64,000 nucleotides of DNA from Acinetobacter sp. SAAs474 (lineage in GTDB: Bacteria > Pseudomonadota > Gammaproteobacteria > Pseudomonadales > Moraxellaceae), in assembly GCF_032823475.1 (NCBI RefSeq), contig NZ_CP127915.1, positions 3,162,001-3,226,000 on the forward strand, given 5' to 3'. Positions within the stretch are counted from its first letter, which is position 1. Each line of letters begins with the position of its first letter. Positions 39,893 through 50,369 of this stretch are shown in pieces. The notes beneath the pieces were generated by a model. The model was not told where the DNA came from. It did not search any database and saw nothing but the letters and a program-made list of their open reading frames with translations. The position numbers and the translations under genes are program-made.

Positions 39893-41080
39893 ATGCAAAA
39901 TGTAGATTTATTCTTTCTCCTTGTTGGTGCAATTTTAGTTCTTGCTATGCATGCTGGATTTGCTTTTTTAGAATTAGGTACAGTTCGGCATAAAAATCAA
40001 GTCAATGCACTGAGTAAAATTTTAACTGACTTTGCAATTTCAGCCATCGCCTATTTCTTTATTGGTTACTATATTGCTTATGGTCAACATTTTTTCCATA
40101 ACGGAACCACGCTTGCCTCCGATCATGGCTACAACCTCATGCGCTGTTTCTTTCTTCTTACATTTGCAGCCGCAATCCCTGCAATTATTTCAGGAGGCAT
40201 TGCTGAGCGTGCAAAAATGAGCGCTCAAGCCATCGCAACGCTTTTTCTGATTGCCTTGGTTTATCCTTTTTTTGAAGGCATCATGTGGAATGGTAACTTA
40301 GGTTTACAGGATTGGTTAGCAGTCCATTTTGGGGCAGGGTTTCATGATTTTGCAGGTTCAGTGGTGGTCCATGCCATGGGAGGATGGATTGCACTTATTG
40401 CCATCATTTTGCTCGGTGCACGTGGTGGACGCTATAAAAAAGATGGCCGTATCATGGCTCACCCACCTTCTTCAATCCCATTCTTAGCACTCGGTTCGTG
40501 GATTTTAATTGTAGGATGGTTTGGCTTTAATGTGATGAGTGCTCAGCGCTTAGATGCCATTTCTGGCTTAGTTGCGATTAATTCATTAATGGCAATGGTT
40601 GGAGGAACACTCGCTGCAAAATTTTGTGGTAAAAATGATCCCGGCTTTTTACATAATGGACCTTTGGCAGGTTTAGTTGCTATTTGTGCTGGCTCCGATA
40701 TTGTTCATCCTATTGGTGCATTTTTGATTGGTGCATTAGCAGGTTTCTGTTTTGTAAAATTATTTACCTACACACAAAACAAACTTAAAGTCGATGATGT
40801 ACTTGGTGTATGGCCACTTCATGGCGTATGTGGTGTTTTAGGTGGACTGGCGGTAGGGCTATTTGGACAGCAGTTTTTGGGAGGGCTTGGTGGCGTTTCA
40901 ATGATTTCTCAAATCATAGGTACCCTATTAGCAATGGCGATTGCTGTTTCTGGTGGTTTCATTATCTACGGCACACTCAAATACACCATGGGTATCCGAC
41001 TATCCCAAGAAGAAGAATTTCGTGGTGCAGATTTATCAATTCATAAAATTTCAGCGAATTCTGATGAAAGTATGTTTTAG
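39893..41080 (+). CDS. amt: Ammonium transporter, Amt family
   Basis: 395 residues with eleven predicted membrane segments and no signal peptide. Family segments seen are AMHAGFAFLELGTVRHKN, SGGIAERAKMSAQA, DFAGSVVVHAMGGWIAL with the pore histidine, and GVWPLHGVCGVLGGLAVGLFG with the second pore histidine. It lacks an adjacent glnK, which often accompanies amtB. Ammonia from the hut and amine pathways nearby makes its position sensible. Confidence 0.92.
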   Translation: MQNVDLFFLLVGAILVLAMHAGFAFLELGTVRHKNQVNALSKILTDFAISAIAYFFIGYYIAYGQHFFHNGTTLASDHGYNLMRCFFLLTFAAAIPAIISGGIAERAKMSAQAIATLFLIALVYPFFEGIMWNGNLGLQDWLAVHFGAGFHDFAGSVVVHAMGGWIALIAIILLGARGGRYKKDGRIMAHPPSSIPFLALGSWILIVGWFGFNVMSAQRLDAISGLVAINSLMAMVGGTLAAKFCGKNDPGFLHNGPLAGLVAICAGSDIVHPIGAFLIGALAGFCFVKLFTYTQNKLKVDDVLGVWPLHGVCGVLGGLAVGLFGQQFLGGLGGVSMISQIIGTLLAMAIAVSGGFIIYGTLKYTMGIRLSQEEEFRGADLSIHKISANSDESMF

Positions 41081-41359
41081 AATTGATTATCAAATATCTA
41101 TGATCCATCAGCGTAGCAAAGTTATTGCTGCAATTGAATAGATAAAAATAAGTAAATTTAGTCATTATTTTGTCTGATATACGATGCGCTAGATTTACTG
41201 CTTTATCTTTGATTTTAGCTATATCGATGTATACTGCGATAAATAACATTATCTTTTGTTAAGATCAATATCGTAAAGTCTTTACTATTATGATGATTTT
41301 TTAGAAAAATAATGATGATGTGCTGATTAGCATCATTTTTAATGTGTAGGAGAGTTCTA

Positions 41360-42865
41360 TTGCGTAGTTTGCTTGGAGATTATTTACTGCAACGATTACA
41401 GCAGGATACTGATGGAACTTTGCAAATTAGACTCTTTCGGTGTTTACGTAATGCCATTATTGAGGGCATTCTCGCACCTCAGATACGCTTACCTGCTTCT
41501 CGAGATCTGGCTAAAGAAATTAAAGTTTCACGCAATACTGTTTTAAGTGCCTATGAGCAATTACAAGCACAAGGTTATGTGAATGCTCGTACAGGCCAAG
41601 GTACATGGGTCGCCGATAAGTTACCTGAATCATTTTTAATTAAAGCTGAAAATAAAAATACCGCTCTACAGCACAATAAGCCTGCCGCAGATTATAGCTT
41701 ATCACAGCGAGGTTCATACTTAATTGGTTACTCTGCTGCTTCCCCTTATCAATGGGGTGCATTCGTTCCCGGTGTCCCAGATGTAACTGAATTTCCACAT
41801 CATATTTTTAGTCGTATCCAAATGCGTTTAAGCCGCGAGCCTGAAGTGAATCACTTAATTTACAGTAATGCAGGTGGCTGTTTAGAGTTACGTCAAGAAC
41901 TTGCTAAATATTTACAAATTGCACGCTCAGTTCAATGTGATGCCGATCAAATTATTATTACTGAAGGCACGCATCAGGCAATTGATTTAGTTTCACGCGC
42001 TCTAACTGATACCGGCGATGAGGTCTGGATTGAAGATCCAGCCTATTGGGGAGCTCGTAATATTCTACGAATGAACGGTGTTCATTTACGTTCATTACCT
42101 GTAGACCAAGAAGGAATTATTCCGGATCTCGAACCAGTCAAACCACCTAAACTCATTTTTGTAACACCATCACATCAGTATCCTCTGGGTTCACATTTAA
42201 GTGTCGCAAGACGCAAACAATTACTGGCGATTGCACGTCAGCACAAAAGCTGGATTGTCGAAGATGATTATGACAGTGAATTTAGATTTTCTGGACAACC
42301 GTATCCTTCATTACAAGGCTTGGAATCTGATTCACCTGTCATTTATATGGGAACATTTAGTAAAACAATTTATCCTGCACTAAGAATTGGTTATTTAGTT
42401 GTACCTAAAAAATTGTTTTCATCTTTACGTATTATTTCATCTGAATTATATAGAGGTGGGCACTTAATTGAGCAAAAAGCTTTGGCGGAATTTATTCGTG
42501 AAGGTCATTATAGTGCACATATTCGACGTATGCGTTTACTCTATAGTAAACGCCATACATTTTTAATTAACTTAATTCAGCGATATCTGGGTCCAGATTT
42601 TTTACATGAATATAATACTGCGGCCGGATTACATCTTATTCTTAAGCTCCCCAACCATAGCGATGATGTTTTAATTGCATCAAATGCACTTGATCAAGGC
42701 ATTAAAGTTCGAGCTTTATCTCAATATTATATTAAACATTATTCAACCAGACAAAAAGGTTTATTAATGGGTTTTGCTTGCGTAAGTGAACAGGAAATAT
42801 TCATTGCTTTTGGTGTTTTATTAAAATGTTTACGTGATGCTGGGATTCCAACTTTACAACCTTAA
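41360..42865 (+). CDS. MocR/PdxR-type regulator (GntR domain fused to an aminotransferase fold)
   Basis: 501 residues from TTG at 41360, preceded by AGGAGAG at 41348; the ATG at 41342 overlaps this site and is unlikely. The winged helix is LRNAIIEGILAPQIRLPASRDLAKEIKVSRNTVLSAYEQLQ. The PLP-fold region begins near 125, with NAGGCLELRQELAKYL, IEDPAYWGARNIL and the PLP-lysine region YMGTFSKTIYPALRIGY. Such proteins sense PLP adducts such as GABA. Its target may be the permease gene downstream, though 822 bases separate them. Confidence 0.9.
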   Translation: MRSLLGDYLLQRLQQDTDGTLQIRLFRCLRNAIIEGILAPQIRLPASRDLAKEIKVSRNTVLSAYEQLQAQGYVNARTGQGTWVADKLPESFLIKAENKNTALQHNKPAADYSLSQRGSYLIGYSAASPYQWGAFVPGVPDVTEFPHHIFSRIQMRLSREPEVNHLIYSNAGGCLELRQELAKYLQIARSVQCDADQIIITEGTHQAIDLVSRALTDTGDEVWIEDPAYWGARNILRMNGVHLRSLPVDQEGIIPDLEPVKPPKLIFVTPSHQYPLGSHLSVARRKQLLAIARQHKSWIVEDDYDSEFRFSGQPYPSLQGLESDSPVIYMGTFSKTIYPALRIGYLVVPKKLFSSLRIISSELYRGGHLIEQKALAEFIREGHYSAHIRRMRLLYSKRHTFLINLIQRYLGPDFLHEYNTAAGLHLILKLPNHSDDVLIASNALDQGIKVRALSQYYIKHYSTRQKGLLMGFACVSEQEIFIAFGVLLKCLRDAGIPTLQP

Positions 42866-43687
42866 TTTTTAAGTCGATCAGGCTAAAACTAAATAGAGCT
42901 GATTAATGTAATATTTATCTTAAGAACTATTATTGTAAATCATCAATAATTTAGTAAGTGTAATATGAAAAATATCATTTCGATTCTATTAAAATCGACA
43001 ATATACCTAAACTCTGTGACAGAAAAGATAATGCTAATCTGACATTATTGACATTGATGATATGGATCATAAAAAATGATCAATAGATCTATGATTGTCA
43101 TTATAATTAGATTGACATCAATATGGAAACTGTTGTTAGTTTATTATTAAAAAAGTGATTATCCATGATCTAAATGAAGCTATAAAATATTTTAGTGGGT
43201 TTGACTAGACTAAAATAATGATCAAATGGTATACATATCAAAAATTGCGATAGTATATGAAAACGATTAAAAGTCATCGAGATTAATATCTAGATGATAT
43301 TTTTATTTGCTACCTATCATCACTACAATTAAATTAATCAATAAAAGAATTTTTTGCATCACTATATTATGTGCTATTTATTTGACTGTAAATATTATCT
43401 GTGCTTATTTTAAGTTATTTATTACAATTGGCTCCCTTGAATTAATAAAAAATGGCTCTCGTTACTCCATCATAAAAAAGAGAAATTAGCAGCATCTACA
43501 AGCAGTATGTAATAGTTTGATGATGAATATGTGATTTTCATGCCTTGATATAAACACGTATTTTGTATCTTCGTTGACTGAAACTAAATGATATATGCAA
43601 GCATTTAGCCACCGTTGTAAGGATAAAGAATATTAACATCGCATCAATCTAATTTAAAACTATATCATTGATATTAATGGAAATAAT
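42866..43687. other. Gap of 822 bases before the amino acid permease
   Basis: No gene is supported. Near 43275-43296 there is an imperfect hairpin (CATCgAGAT/ATCTaGATG) followed by T-rich DNA, perhaps a terminator or leader. A 60-codon frame at 43307 lacks a ribosome binding site and starts at TTG. Confidence 0.3.
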
Positions 43688-45133
43688 ATGACTGATACTC
43701 AAAATATCTCTCAATCTGACACATCAGATGGCCTAAAGACTGGACTTAAATCACGCCATCTCACAATGATTTCTATCGCGGGTGTAATTGGTGGTGCATT
43801 ATTTGTTGGTTCAGGTAATGTAATTTACAATGCAGGTCCTGCTGCACTTATTGCCTATAGTTTAGGCGGCTTATTGGTACTTTTCATTATGCGAATGCTT
43901 GGTGAAATGGCTGTACTCAATCCAGATAGTGGCTCTTTTTCTACTTATGCAGATCGTGCAATTGGCCGTTGGGCTGGATTTTCAATTGGATGGTTATATT
44001 GGTCCTTTTGGACCTTACTTATGGGATGGGAAGCTTTTGTTGCAGGCACGATTTTAAATAACTGGTTTCCATTTATTCCAGTATGGGCCTATATGCTGTT
44101 GGTGATTGTGGCTTTGGTATGGATTAATCTATGTGATGTCAAAAACTATGGTGAATTCGAGTTTTGGTTCGCATTAATTAAAGTCATCGCGATTATTCTC
44201 TTTCTAGTGTTTGGCAGTTTAGCCATATTTCATCTCTGGCCTTGGGGTGATGCCTCTATGGTTGGTGGTGCACACTATTTAACAGCTGATGGATTTATGC
44301 CAAATGGTATTTCCTCTGTTATTACCGCATTATTAGGTGTCATGTTTGCTTATATGGGAGCAGAGATTGTCACTGTGGCAGCAGCTGAAACTAAAAATCC
44401 AGCGAAAGAAATTCGAAAAGCATCCAATTCAATTGTGTGGCGCATTATTTTATTCTATGTTGGCTCAATGTTGATTACCGTTTGCTTAATTCCATTCAAC
44501 AATCCACTCCTCAAAGATCCAACATGGGGAACATATAGTGTTACGCTAACAGCGCTAGGTATTCCTGAAGCACGTCATATTGTTAATTTTGTGGTGCTGA
44601 CATCTGTATGTAGTTGCTTTAATTCAGCGCTTTATACATGTTCACGTATGGTATATTCACTTTCTAAACGAGGCGATGCACCAAAGAGCTTTGGCTTTAC
44701 CAATAAAAATAATAGCCCGTGGGTTGGCGTTATTTTTTCCAGTCTTTTTTCACTGGTCGCAGTTTATCTAACTGCAACAGAAAGTATGAATGTCTATGAC
44801 GTATTAATGCTGGCAACAGGTACTGTATCCTTATATGTCTATCTCGCAATTGCAATTTCGCAATTACAATTACGTAAAAAGTTACAGGCAGAAGGACAAG
44901 AAATTCCATTTAAAATGTGGTTATTTCCTTGGTTAACCTATTTGGTGATCATATTTATTATCGGTGCATTAATCACTATGGTTATAGAAGGCACTTATTT
45001 TAAAGAAGTCGTCTATACCAGTTTGCTCGCCTTACTTATCGTTAGCTTAGGGGTTTGTGCACAGAAATTTAATTGGAGAGGCATGACATACCTACAGAAA
45101 AGAGCACAGGAGAATAAAAGTCTCTCGTCTTGA
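43688..45133 (+). CDS. Amino acid permease, APC/AAT family (GabP-like)
   Basis: 481 residues, twelve membrane segments. The start is LKSRHLTMISIAGVIGGALFVGSG, then GEMAVLNPDSGSFSTYADRAIGRWAGFSIGWLYW. The motif AAAETKNPAKEIRKA is typical of GABA/aromatic permeases (GabP, AroP). The substrate cannot be fixed. A MocR regulator upstream on the same strand fits GABA or a similar amine. A strong hairpin terminates the gene. Confidence 0.88.
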   Translation: MTDTQNISQSDTSDGLKTGLKSRHLTMISIAGVIGGALFVGSGNVIYNAGPAALIAYSLGGLLVLFIMRMLGEMAVLNPDSGSFSTYADRAIGRWAGFSIGWLYWSFWTLLMGWEAFVAGTILNNWFPFIPVWAYMLLVIVALVWINLCDVKNYGEFEFWFALIKVIAIILFLVFGSLAIFHLWPWGDASMVGGAHYLTADGFMPNGISSVITALLGVMFAYMGAEIVTVAAAETKNPAKEIRKASNSIVWRIILFYVGSMLITVCLIPFNNPLLKDPTWGTYSVTLTALGIPEARHIVNFVVLTSVCSCFNSALYTCSRMVYSLSKRGDAPKSFGFTNKNNSPWVGVIFSSLFSLVAVYLTATESMNVYDVLMLATGTVSLYVYLAIAISQLQLRKKLQAEGQEIPFKMWLFPWLTYLVIIFIIGALITMVIEGTYFKEVVYTSLLALLIVSLGVCAQKFNWRGMTYLQKRAQENKSLSS

Positions 45134-45257
45134 TCCGCGAAGGTACAACATCAATATATTGAGCTATATTGATTTTAAACTGCTTATTTATTTAGAGATG
45201 ATATAAAAATAAATCAGCATCATAAAATCACGACCATCAGTTCATTTATTTTAATAT

Positions 45258-45290
45258 TTTGCTCGGTGATCAGCCGAGCAAATTAATTTT
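45258..45290. terminator. Terminator after the amino acid permease
   Basis: A perfect 9-base stem (TTTGCTCGG at 45258-45266 with its complement at 45274-45282) and a 7-base loop, then TTAATTTT. It lies between convergent genes, so it may serve both. Confidence 0.85.
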
Positions 45291-45334
45291 ATATTCTTTT
45301 TGGTAAAATCTGCTTTAAGGTATTGTTATTACAA

Positions 45335-45529
45335 TTATGTCACAATAAAACTAAACAGCATTAAGCTGAATAAGCTGGTTAAAGAAATAGACATCATTAA
45401 AATACATTGCATCACGCCATGTTTAAAACTTAACTCTAAAAACATCAACAATAAGATACCACTTATTAAATATATAAATATAGCAATAAAATAAAGTAAG
45501 TCTATGTGAAAAAAATTTTGAATTAACAT
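45335..45529 (-). CDS. Small hydrophobic membrane protein, unknown function
   Basis: 64 residues with two hydrophobic segments (about 10-30 and 40-62) around a short KHGV linker. It has a textbook ribosome site, AAGGAG, five bases before the ATG at 45529. That makes it likely to be translated despite its size. No family was recognised, and it has no obvious partner. Confidence 0.6.
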   Translation of the reverse strand: MLIQNFFHIDLLYFIAIFIYLISGILLLMFLELSFKHGVMQCILMMSISLTSLFSLMLFSFIVT

Positions 45530-46348
45530 AATAGCTCCTTATTTTATATCGTGATTTTTAATATGTTTTAAATTTAATTCATTCAGTCATACCATGGTAA
45601 ATATGGATAGTAAAAGGTTAAGGATAAAGTATATGACATATATGATTTAGATGAATTTAAATTAAATAACGATCACTTATTCATCGCACCATAACATCAC
45701 AAACATCGATAAATCATTAAAACGGTATTTTCATAAATAATAAAGATGATTTAAGTAAATCAAAGACACAGCTTTTAGCAAGTAGAATATCGAAGAATAC
45801 ACCTAAAGTATAATTTTATGAGACAGAAATCGATCTATTGGTAAAATTTAAGATATATGGCAGGTTAATTAATCTAAAGAATATGATAGATCATATGCAA
45901 TTAATTAGCATCATATTTAAAGAAAGTTGCTTTAGTGTTTAGTTTTAGTCACGATTGTAAATTTAAATACACTTTATCATTACAATTATTCAATTCTTAT
46001 CAGAAATACTGATCCACGATAAAGATTCATTACATGTTGTAATATGATGTATTTTGCAGCAGCTTGATATCTAAAATTAACGATCCAAGATCTCTAGCCA
46101 TATGGCCGATGATTTTAGATATGCGCCAGAACACGCTCACTACTTTTTTTTAAAATAATGCTGTTTAGATCAATATAAGTTTGATACAAAAAGTATGGAA
46201 TTGGTCTTTTTTTTTCTGTATTTATATTGCTAGTTTTATGCTGTTATCGTTAAAAAATTATATCATTTAAAGCCAAGATTGCTTTGTATCATCCTCTGCA
46301 TCTGTATAAAATTATTGATAAATTTTACTATCGATCTCAAAGCACATT
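45530..46348. other. Gap of about 820 bases before the MFS gene
   Basis: A+T-rich. No ORF, RNA or repeat of note was found. Confidence 0.3.
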
Positions 46349-47557
46349 ATGACTAAAGATATGGAGCAATCTCAATACTCAACAGCATGGATTATTTTAC
46401 TGGCATTGTTTACCTCATTAGGACCATTATCAATTGATATGTACTTACCCGCATTGCCTGACATGGCACAAGATTTTGGTGTAAGTACACAACAAATTGC
46501 CAATACCTTACCTGCCTATTTTTTAGGTCTTGCCATTGGACAATTGTTTTATGGACCGATAAGTGATCGGCTAGGTCGAAAAAAACCGCTGTATTTTGGG
46601 ATGATGCTCTATACTGTTGCAAGTTTATTATGCGTTTTTGCACCCAATGATTGGGCATTAATCGCAGCTCGAATTTTACAGGCATTAGGTGGCTGTGTAG
46701 GTGTAGTGATTGCACGTGCAGCGATTCGAGATAAATTAGATATGCAAGCTGCGGCACAAGCATTTGCCAGTATGATGATCGTCATGGGATTAGCGCCTAT
46801 TCTGGCACCCATGCTCGGTGCACTGATTTTAAATATTTTTCAGTGGAGAGATATCTTTATTTTTCTAAGTGCTGTTGGCATATTCTGTTTGTTATCTGTT
46901 CATTTTTTCTTTACAGAAACATTACCTGCTGAACGCCGTTTAAAATTAAATTTTAAACAGGTTCTGGCATTGTATGCTGCTATTTTAAAAGATAAAAGCT
47001 TTCTTAATCCGATGCTTGCAGGTAGTTTAACTGGCGCAGCATTATTTTGTTATATCAGTTCAGCTGCAGCAGTATTTATGGATCAATTTCATATGCCTAA
47101 GCAGCAATTTGCTTATATCTTTGGTTTTAATGCCTTCGGTATCATGCTACTTTCATCATTAAATAAACGGCTGGCAAATCATTTTAATGTAAAACAACGT
47201 TTGAAAATAGGCGGCTATATTCAAGCCAGTGGCGCTATCATGGTATTTATCGTGGGATATTTCTCAAGTCTGCCGTTTACATTATTAATGATTGGTCTGT
47301 TTATGACCGTTGCTGGAATTGGTTTTACAGGACCGAATGCCATGGCTTTGGCAATGTCACAACAAGGCGCGCGTGCAGGAACCGCAAGTGCAATTATGGG
47401 AAGTGCTCAATTTGCATGTGGTTTATTGGGTGGAGTCATTTTAAACTTTTTACATGGTACTCCATTATTAAATATGGGACTCTTGATGATGATTTTTACT
47501 TTATGCGGATTAGTCACTATTATTAAATTGACGTCTTTTGAGCCGAACATCGCCTAA
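46349..47557 (+). CDS. MFS drug exporter, Bcr/CflA family
   Basis: 402 residues, twelve membrane segments. Family motifs are GPLSIDMYLPALPDMAQDFG in the first segment and the MFS loop GQLFYGPISDRLGRKKPLYFG. In helix 4-5 there is ARILQALGGCVGVVIARAAIRD. The group exports bicyclomycin, chloramphenicol or similar compounds and some dipeptides. The substrate is unknown. It converges on the amidase gene with only 27 bases between stops. Confidence 0.93.
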   Translation: MTKDMEQSQYSTAWIILLALFTSLGPLSIDMYLPALPDMAQDFGVSTQQIANTLPAYFLGLAIGQLFYGPISDRLGRKKPLYFGMMLYTVASLLCVFAPNDWALIAARILQALGGCVGVVIARAAIRDKLDMQAAAQAFASMMIVMGLAPILAPMLGALILNIFQWRDIFIFLSAVGIFCLLSVHFFFTETLPAERRLKLNFKQVLALYAAILKDKSFLNPMLAGSLTGAALFCYISSAAAVFMDQFHMPKQQFAYIFGFNAFGIMLLSSLNKRLANHFNVKQRLKIGGYIQASGAIMVFIVGYFSSLPFTLLMIGLFMTVAGIGFTGPNAMALAMSQQGARAGTASAIMGSAQFACGLLGGVILNFLHGTPLLNMGLLMMIFTLCGLVTIIKLTSFEPNIA

Positions 47558-47584
47558 AGATGATGCTCGACTCAACTGATATCA

Positions 47585-49033
47585 TTATAAATCTTTAAGA
47601 ATCGACTCTAATGTCATGCCTATCGCTAAAATATCATGATCGCTATATGGTAACCCATCTATCTCTAGCCCTATAGAAAGTTTAGATGATGCGACCTGAC
47701 CAATGGATAAACTCAATCCAGGCAGTCCAATATTACTGCCTGGATCTGTATTACGAATCAAACGTTGAAAGTTTTCCATTGAACTCGCCTGTTGATTTGC
47801 CAGTGGTGCAACAATTGGAGAAGTCGGAAAAATTAATGCACTTAATTGATTTTCAGAAAAAATTTTCTTATATAATGCCAAAAGCTGCGGCCTAGCATCG
47901 TGCAATGCTCGTTGATAATGCGGTAATACTGGTACTTGTTGCTGTTGATCAATCACCATTTCTGGCAAAACATACTGTTCAAATATATCACGAACATCGG
48001 GACTGGCAATCTGTGCAACAACCTCATCAATACTTAATTCGGTATATTGTTGTAAATATTTGATTAAATCATATTTAGCTTCATAAACAACCACTGGAAA
48101 TGAAATTTGCCGATTAAGATCTTCTAATTCAGGTAAATCCACCATAATGAGTTCAATCCCCGCATTGGTGAGGACATCTAATGCACGCTGTGCTTGCAAA
48201 GCAACGGCTTGATCCAAATTCTCCCAAAAATAACGGCAGATACCAAGTTTTATTGTGGTCACAGATTTGGCGATAGCGATTGGTTTTTCAGTAATAATCG
48301 CATCCATCCACGCAATATCAGCAACAGTATGTGCCATGATACCCGCTGTATCACGGGTATGCGAAATCGGGGTAATACCTTGTTGAGGATATCGACCAAC
48401 CGTAGGTCGAAAGCCAACACAACCATTCAGGGCACTAGGCAATCTGACAGAAGCACCCGTATCAGTGCCAATGGCTATCGGAACCATACCAGCAGCAACA
48501 GCCACAGCACTGCCAGATGAAGAACCTCCGGCAATATATAGTGGATTATGTGCGTTACGTGTGCCAATTACTCCATTCATCGGTATCGCGGTGTTATAAC
48601 CTGTAACACCAAATGCTAATTCATGCATATGTGCTTTACCAACAATAATAGCACCTTGGTCAACCAATTTTTGAATGATTGGTGCTGATGCTGGTGGTAT
48701 AAAATTAAATAACGCAGGTGTACCCGCACTATTTGGAAATCCACTGACATGAATATTATCTTTAACAGCCACTAAAACACCCATCAAAGCAGGACACTGT
48801 TCTCCTGCTAAAAGCTGTTGATCCCAAAACTGAGCTTGCTTTAAGGCCGCATTTTTATCCAGACTAATAAATGCATTTAGTGCTGCTTGTTGCTCAATAT
48901 TTGCAAAATATAATTCAACCAATTGTTGGCAAGAAATTTTTTTTTCACCAATTAAACATGCGATATCGCAGGCAGATAAGCGAAATAAATCAACAAATTG
49001 ATCCATATCTTTTTTGACTTTTTCAATTAACAT
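47585..49033 (-). CDS. Amidase signature-family hydrolase
   Basis: 482 residues. The Ser-cisSer-Lys triad is visible: lysine in VLVAVKDNIHVSG (about 94), the cis-Ser loop in AGGSSSGSAVAVAAG, and the nucleophile in GTDTGASVRLPSALNGCVGFRPT. Similar proteins are annotated as indoleacetamide hydrolase or general amidases. A start at 49006 is also possible. It may work with the LuxR-type regulator gene just upstream on the same strand. Confidence 0.88.
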   Translation of the reverse strand: MLIEKVKKDMDQFVDLFRLSACDIACLIGEKKISCQQLVELYFANIEQQAALNAFISLDKNAALKQAQFWDQQLLAGEQCPALMGVLVAVKDNIHVSGFPNSAGTPALFNFIPPASAPIIQKLVDQGAIIVGKAHMHELAFGVTGYNTAIPMNGVIGTRNAHNPLYIAGGSSSGSAVAVAAGMVPIAIGTDTGASVRLPSALNGCVGFRPTVGRYPQQGITPISHTRDTAGIMAHTVADIAWMDAIITEKPIAIAKSVTTIKLGICRYFWENLDQAVALQAQRALDVLTNAGIELIMVDLPELEDLNRQISFPVVVYEAKYDLIKYLQQYTELSIDEVVAQIASPDVRDIFEQYVLPEMVIDQQQQVPVLPHYQRALHDARPQLLALYKKIFSENQLSALIFPTSPIVAPLANQQASSMENFQRLIRNTDPGSNIGLPGLSLSIGQVASSKLSIGLEIDGLPYSDHDILAIGMTLESILKDL

Positions 49034-49107
49034 TATCGGTTTAAATCCATTTAAATCATGGATTATAGAATGTAATACAAGCTATCTCAGTGTGCCTATC
49101 CTCAAAA

Positions 49108-49833
49108 TTAAGGAGCCTCGGGATAAAATAATAATCGCGCCATTTCCGTACGATTATGACAGCCTAGTTTATACATTGCATTTTTCAAATGCGTTCTCAC
49201 TGTGGTAAAACTAATATTGAGTAAACATGCAACTTTTTTATCACTTAATCCTTTTGCAACCAAAATAGCAACATCACGTTCACGCGGTGTTAGCACATCA
49301 GCTTTTATGTGATGCATTGGTAATGCCTGACGAATATAAGGTTCTAAAATATTTAAAATTCTTTTTTCTCGGCCAGTAAACATCTGTGCATCTGCAGCAC
49401 GCCAAATACGTAGATCACCAATATCCTCACCATCACGTACAAAGTAAACATTCAGACCATGATATAAACCATAAGGCTTTAAAAACTCATGATAATATGC
49501 GGTTTTATTCAATGCTTCGAATGTAATCACTTCCTGCACAAAAGTCGGTTTCTGACACTGCCTTAAAGCTGCGGTAATTGGATCATCATGTTGCCAAATA
49601 CGCTCATATTCATGTAATGCTTTTTGATCAATCTCCCATAAGAGACCGTGTTTGGATAATTGAGTTTTCTCATCCCAAATATAAGAAGCCGCAAAATCTG
49701 CTCGTAACAAACGTGTAATATCAGCAAGAATATTACGACGTAAATCATCCTGCTTTTTTTCTGATCCTAATTTCCACAATAGTTCAGTAAACAGTGTCCA
49801 TTCTGTGGCCGTTAAATCTTGTTGTAAAAGCAT
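49108..49833 (-). CDS. LuxR/NarL-type helix-turn-helix regulator
   Basis: 241 residues. The N-terminal region (about 1-165) has no receiver phosphorylation site and looks GAF-like. The C-terminal LuxR domain is VLTPRERDVAILVAKGLSDKKVACLLNISFTTVRTHLKNAMYKLG. It is divergent from the class III PLP-enzyme gene and 74 bases upstream of the amidase gene. It is a candidate regulator for either. Confidence 0.87.
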   Translation of the reverse strand: MLLQQDLTATEWTLFTELLWKLGSEKKQDDLRRNILADITRLLRADFAASYIWDEKTQLSKHGLLWEIDQKALHEYERIWQHDDPITAALRQCQKPTFVQEVITFEALNKTAYYHEFLKPYGLYHGLNVYFVRDGEDIGDLRIWRAADAQMFTGREKRILNILEPYIRQALPMHHIKADVLTPRERDVAILVAKGLSDKKVACLLNISFTTVRTHLKNAMYKLGCHNRTEMARLLFYPEAP

Positions 49834-50369
49834 GACATCCTCGTTGCTTTATCGATACAGCACAATCCATAAATTGAACTGCTTTCATCCATGATATAGC
49901 GATAATCAATATACTAAGTTGATCAATAAACTTAGCCATTAATTTTTACTGTGCTTAATTATTTCTATCTTTGAATAACATTGAGTTGATCATATCCGTC
50001 TCTATGTATTTTATAATTTATAGCTCTTATATTTTGCTGTAAAGACAACCTGATGCCAAAATCCGTGTTGCCGTCTATCTCATTGATCATTGAGAACACA
50101 ATAGTTCTGCTCATACTATTCAATCATGCTTGATCAATTTAGTTGCAAAAAATAAAAAATTTTATCCCTAATGTATGGGTATCAGCCATTTTTTCGCTGA
50201 TATGATGACTACAGAACTTAAACTTAATCCACCTTATTCGTCGCACTTAAATAGCGCAATTTTGACTTCAAAGCCTGCAAAATGTAATGCAAAGTCAAGT
50301 TCCTTAGCGCATAAATAATCATGATGGACTTAGAAAAATATCATTTGAAAACACCTTTAGGAGTATTTG
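49834..50369. other. Divergent regulatory gap before the class III PLP enzyme
   Basis: 536 bases between divergent genes. No RNA or ORF seen. AGGAG at 50359-50363 sits seven bases before the ATG at 50370. Confidence 0.35.

Noticed and set aside
43307..43489. 60-codon hydrophobic ORF in the gap before the permease
   Set aside because: It starts at TTG without a ribosome binding site and lies in very A+T-rich DNA.
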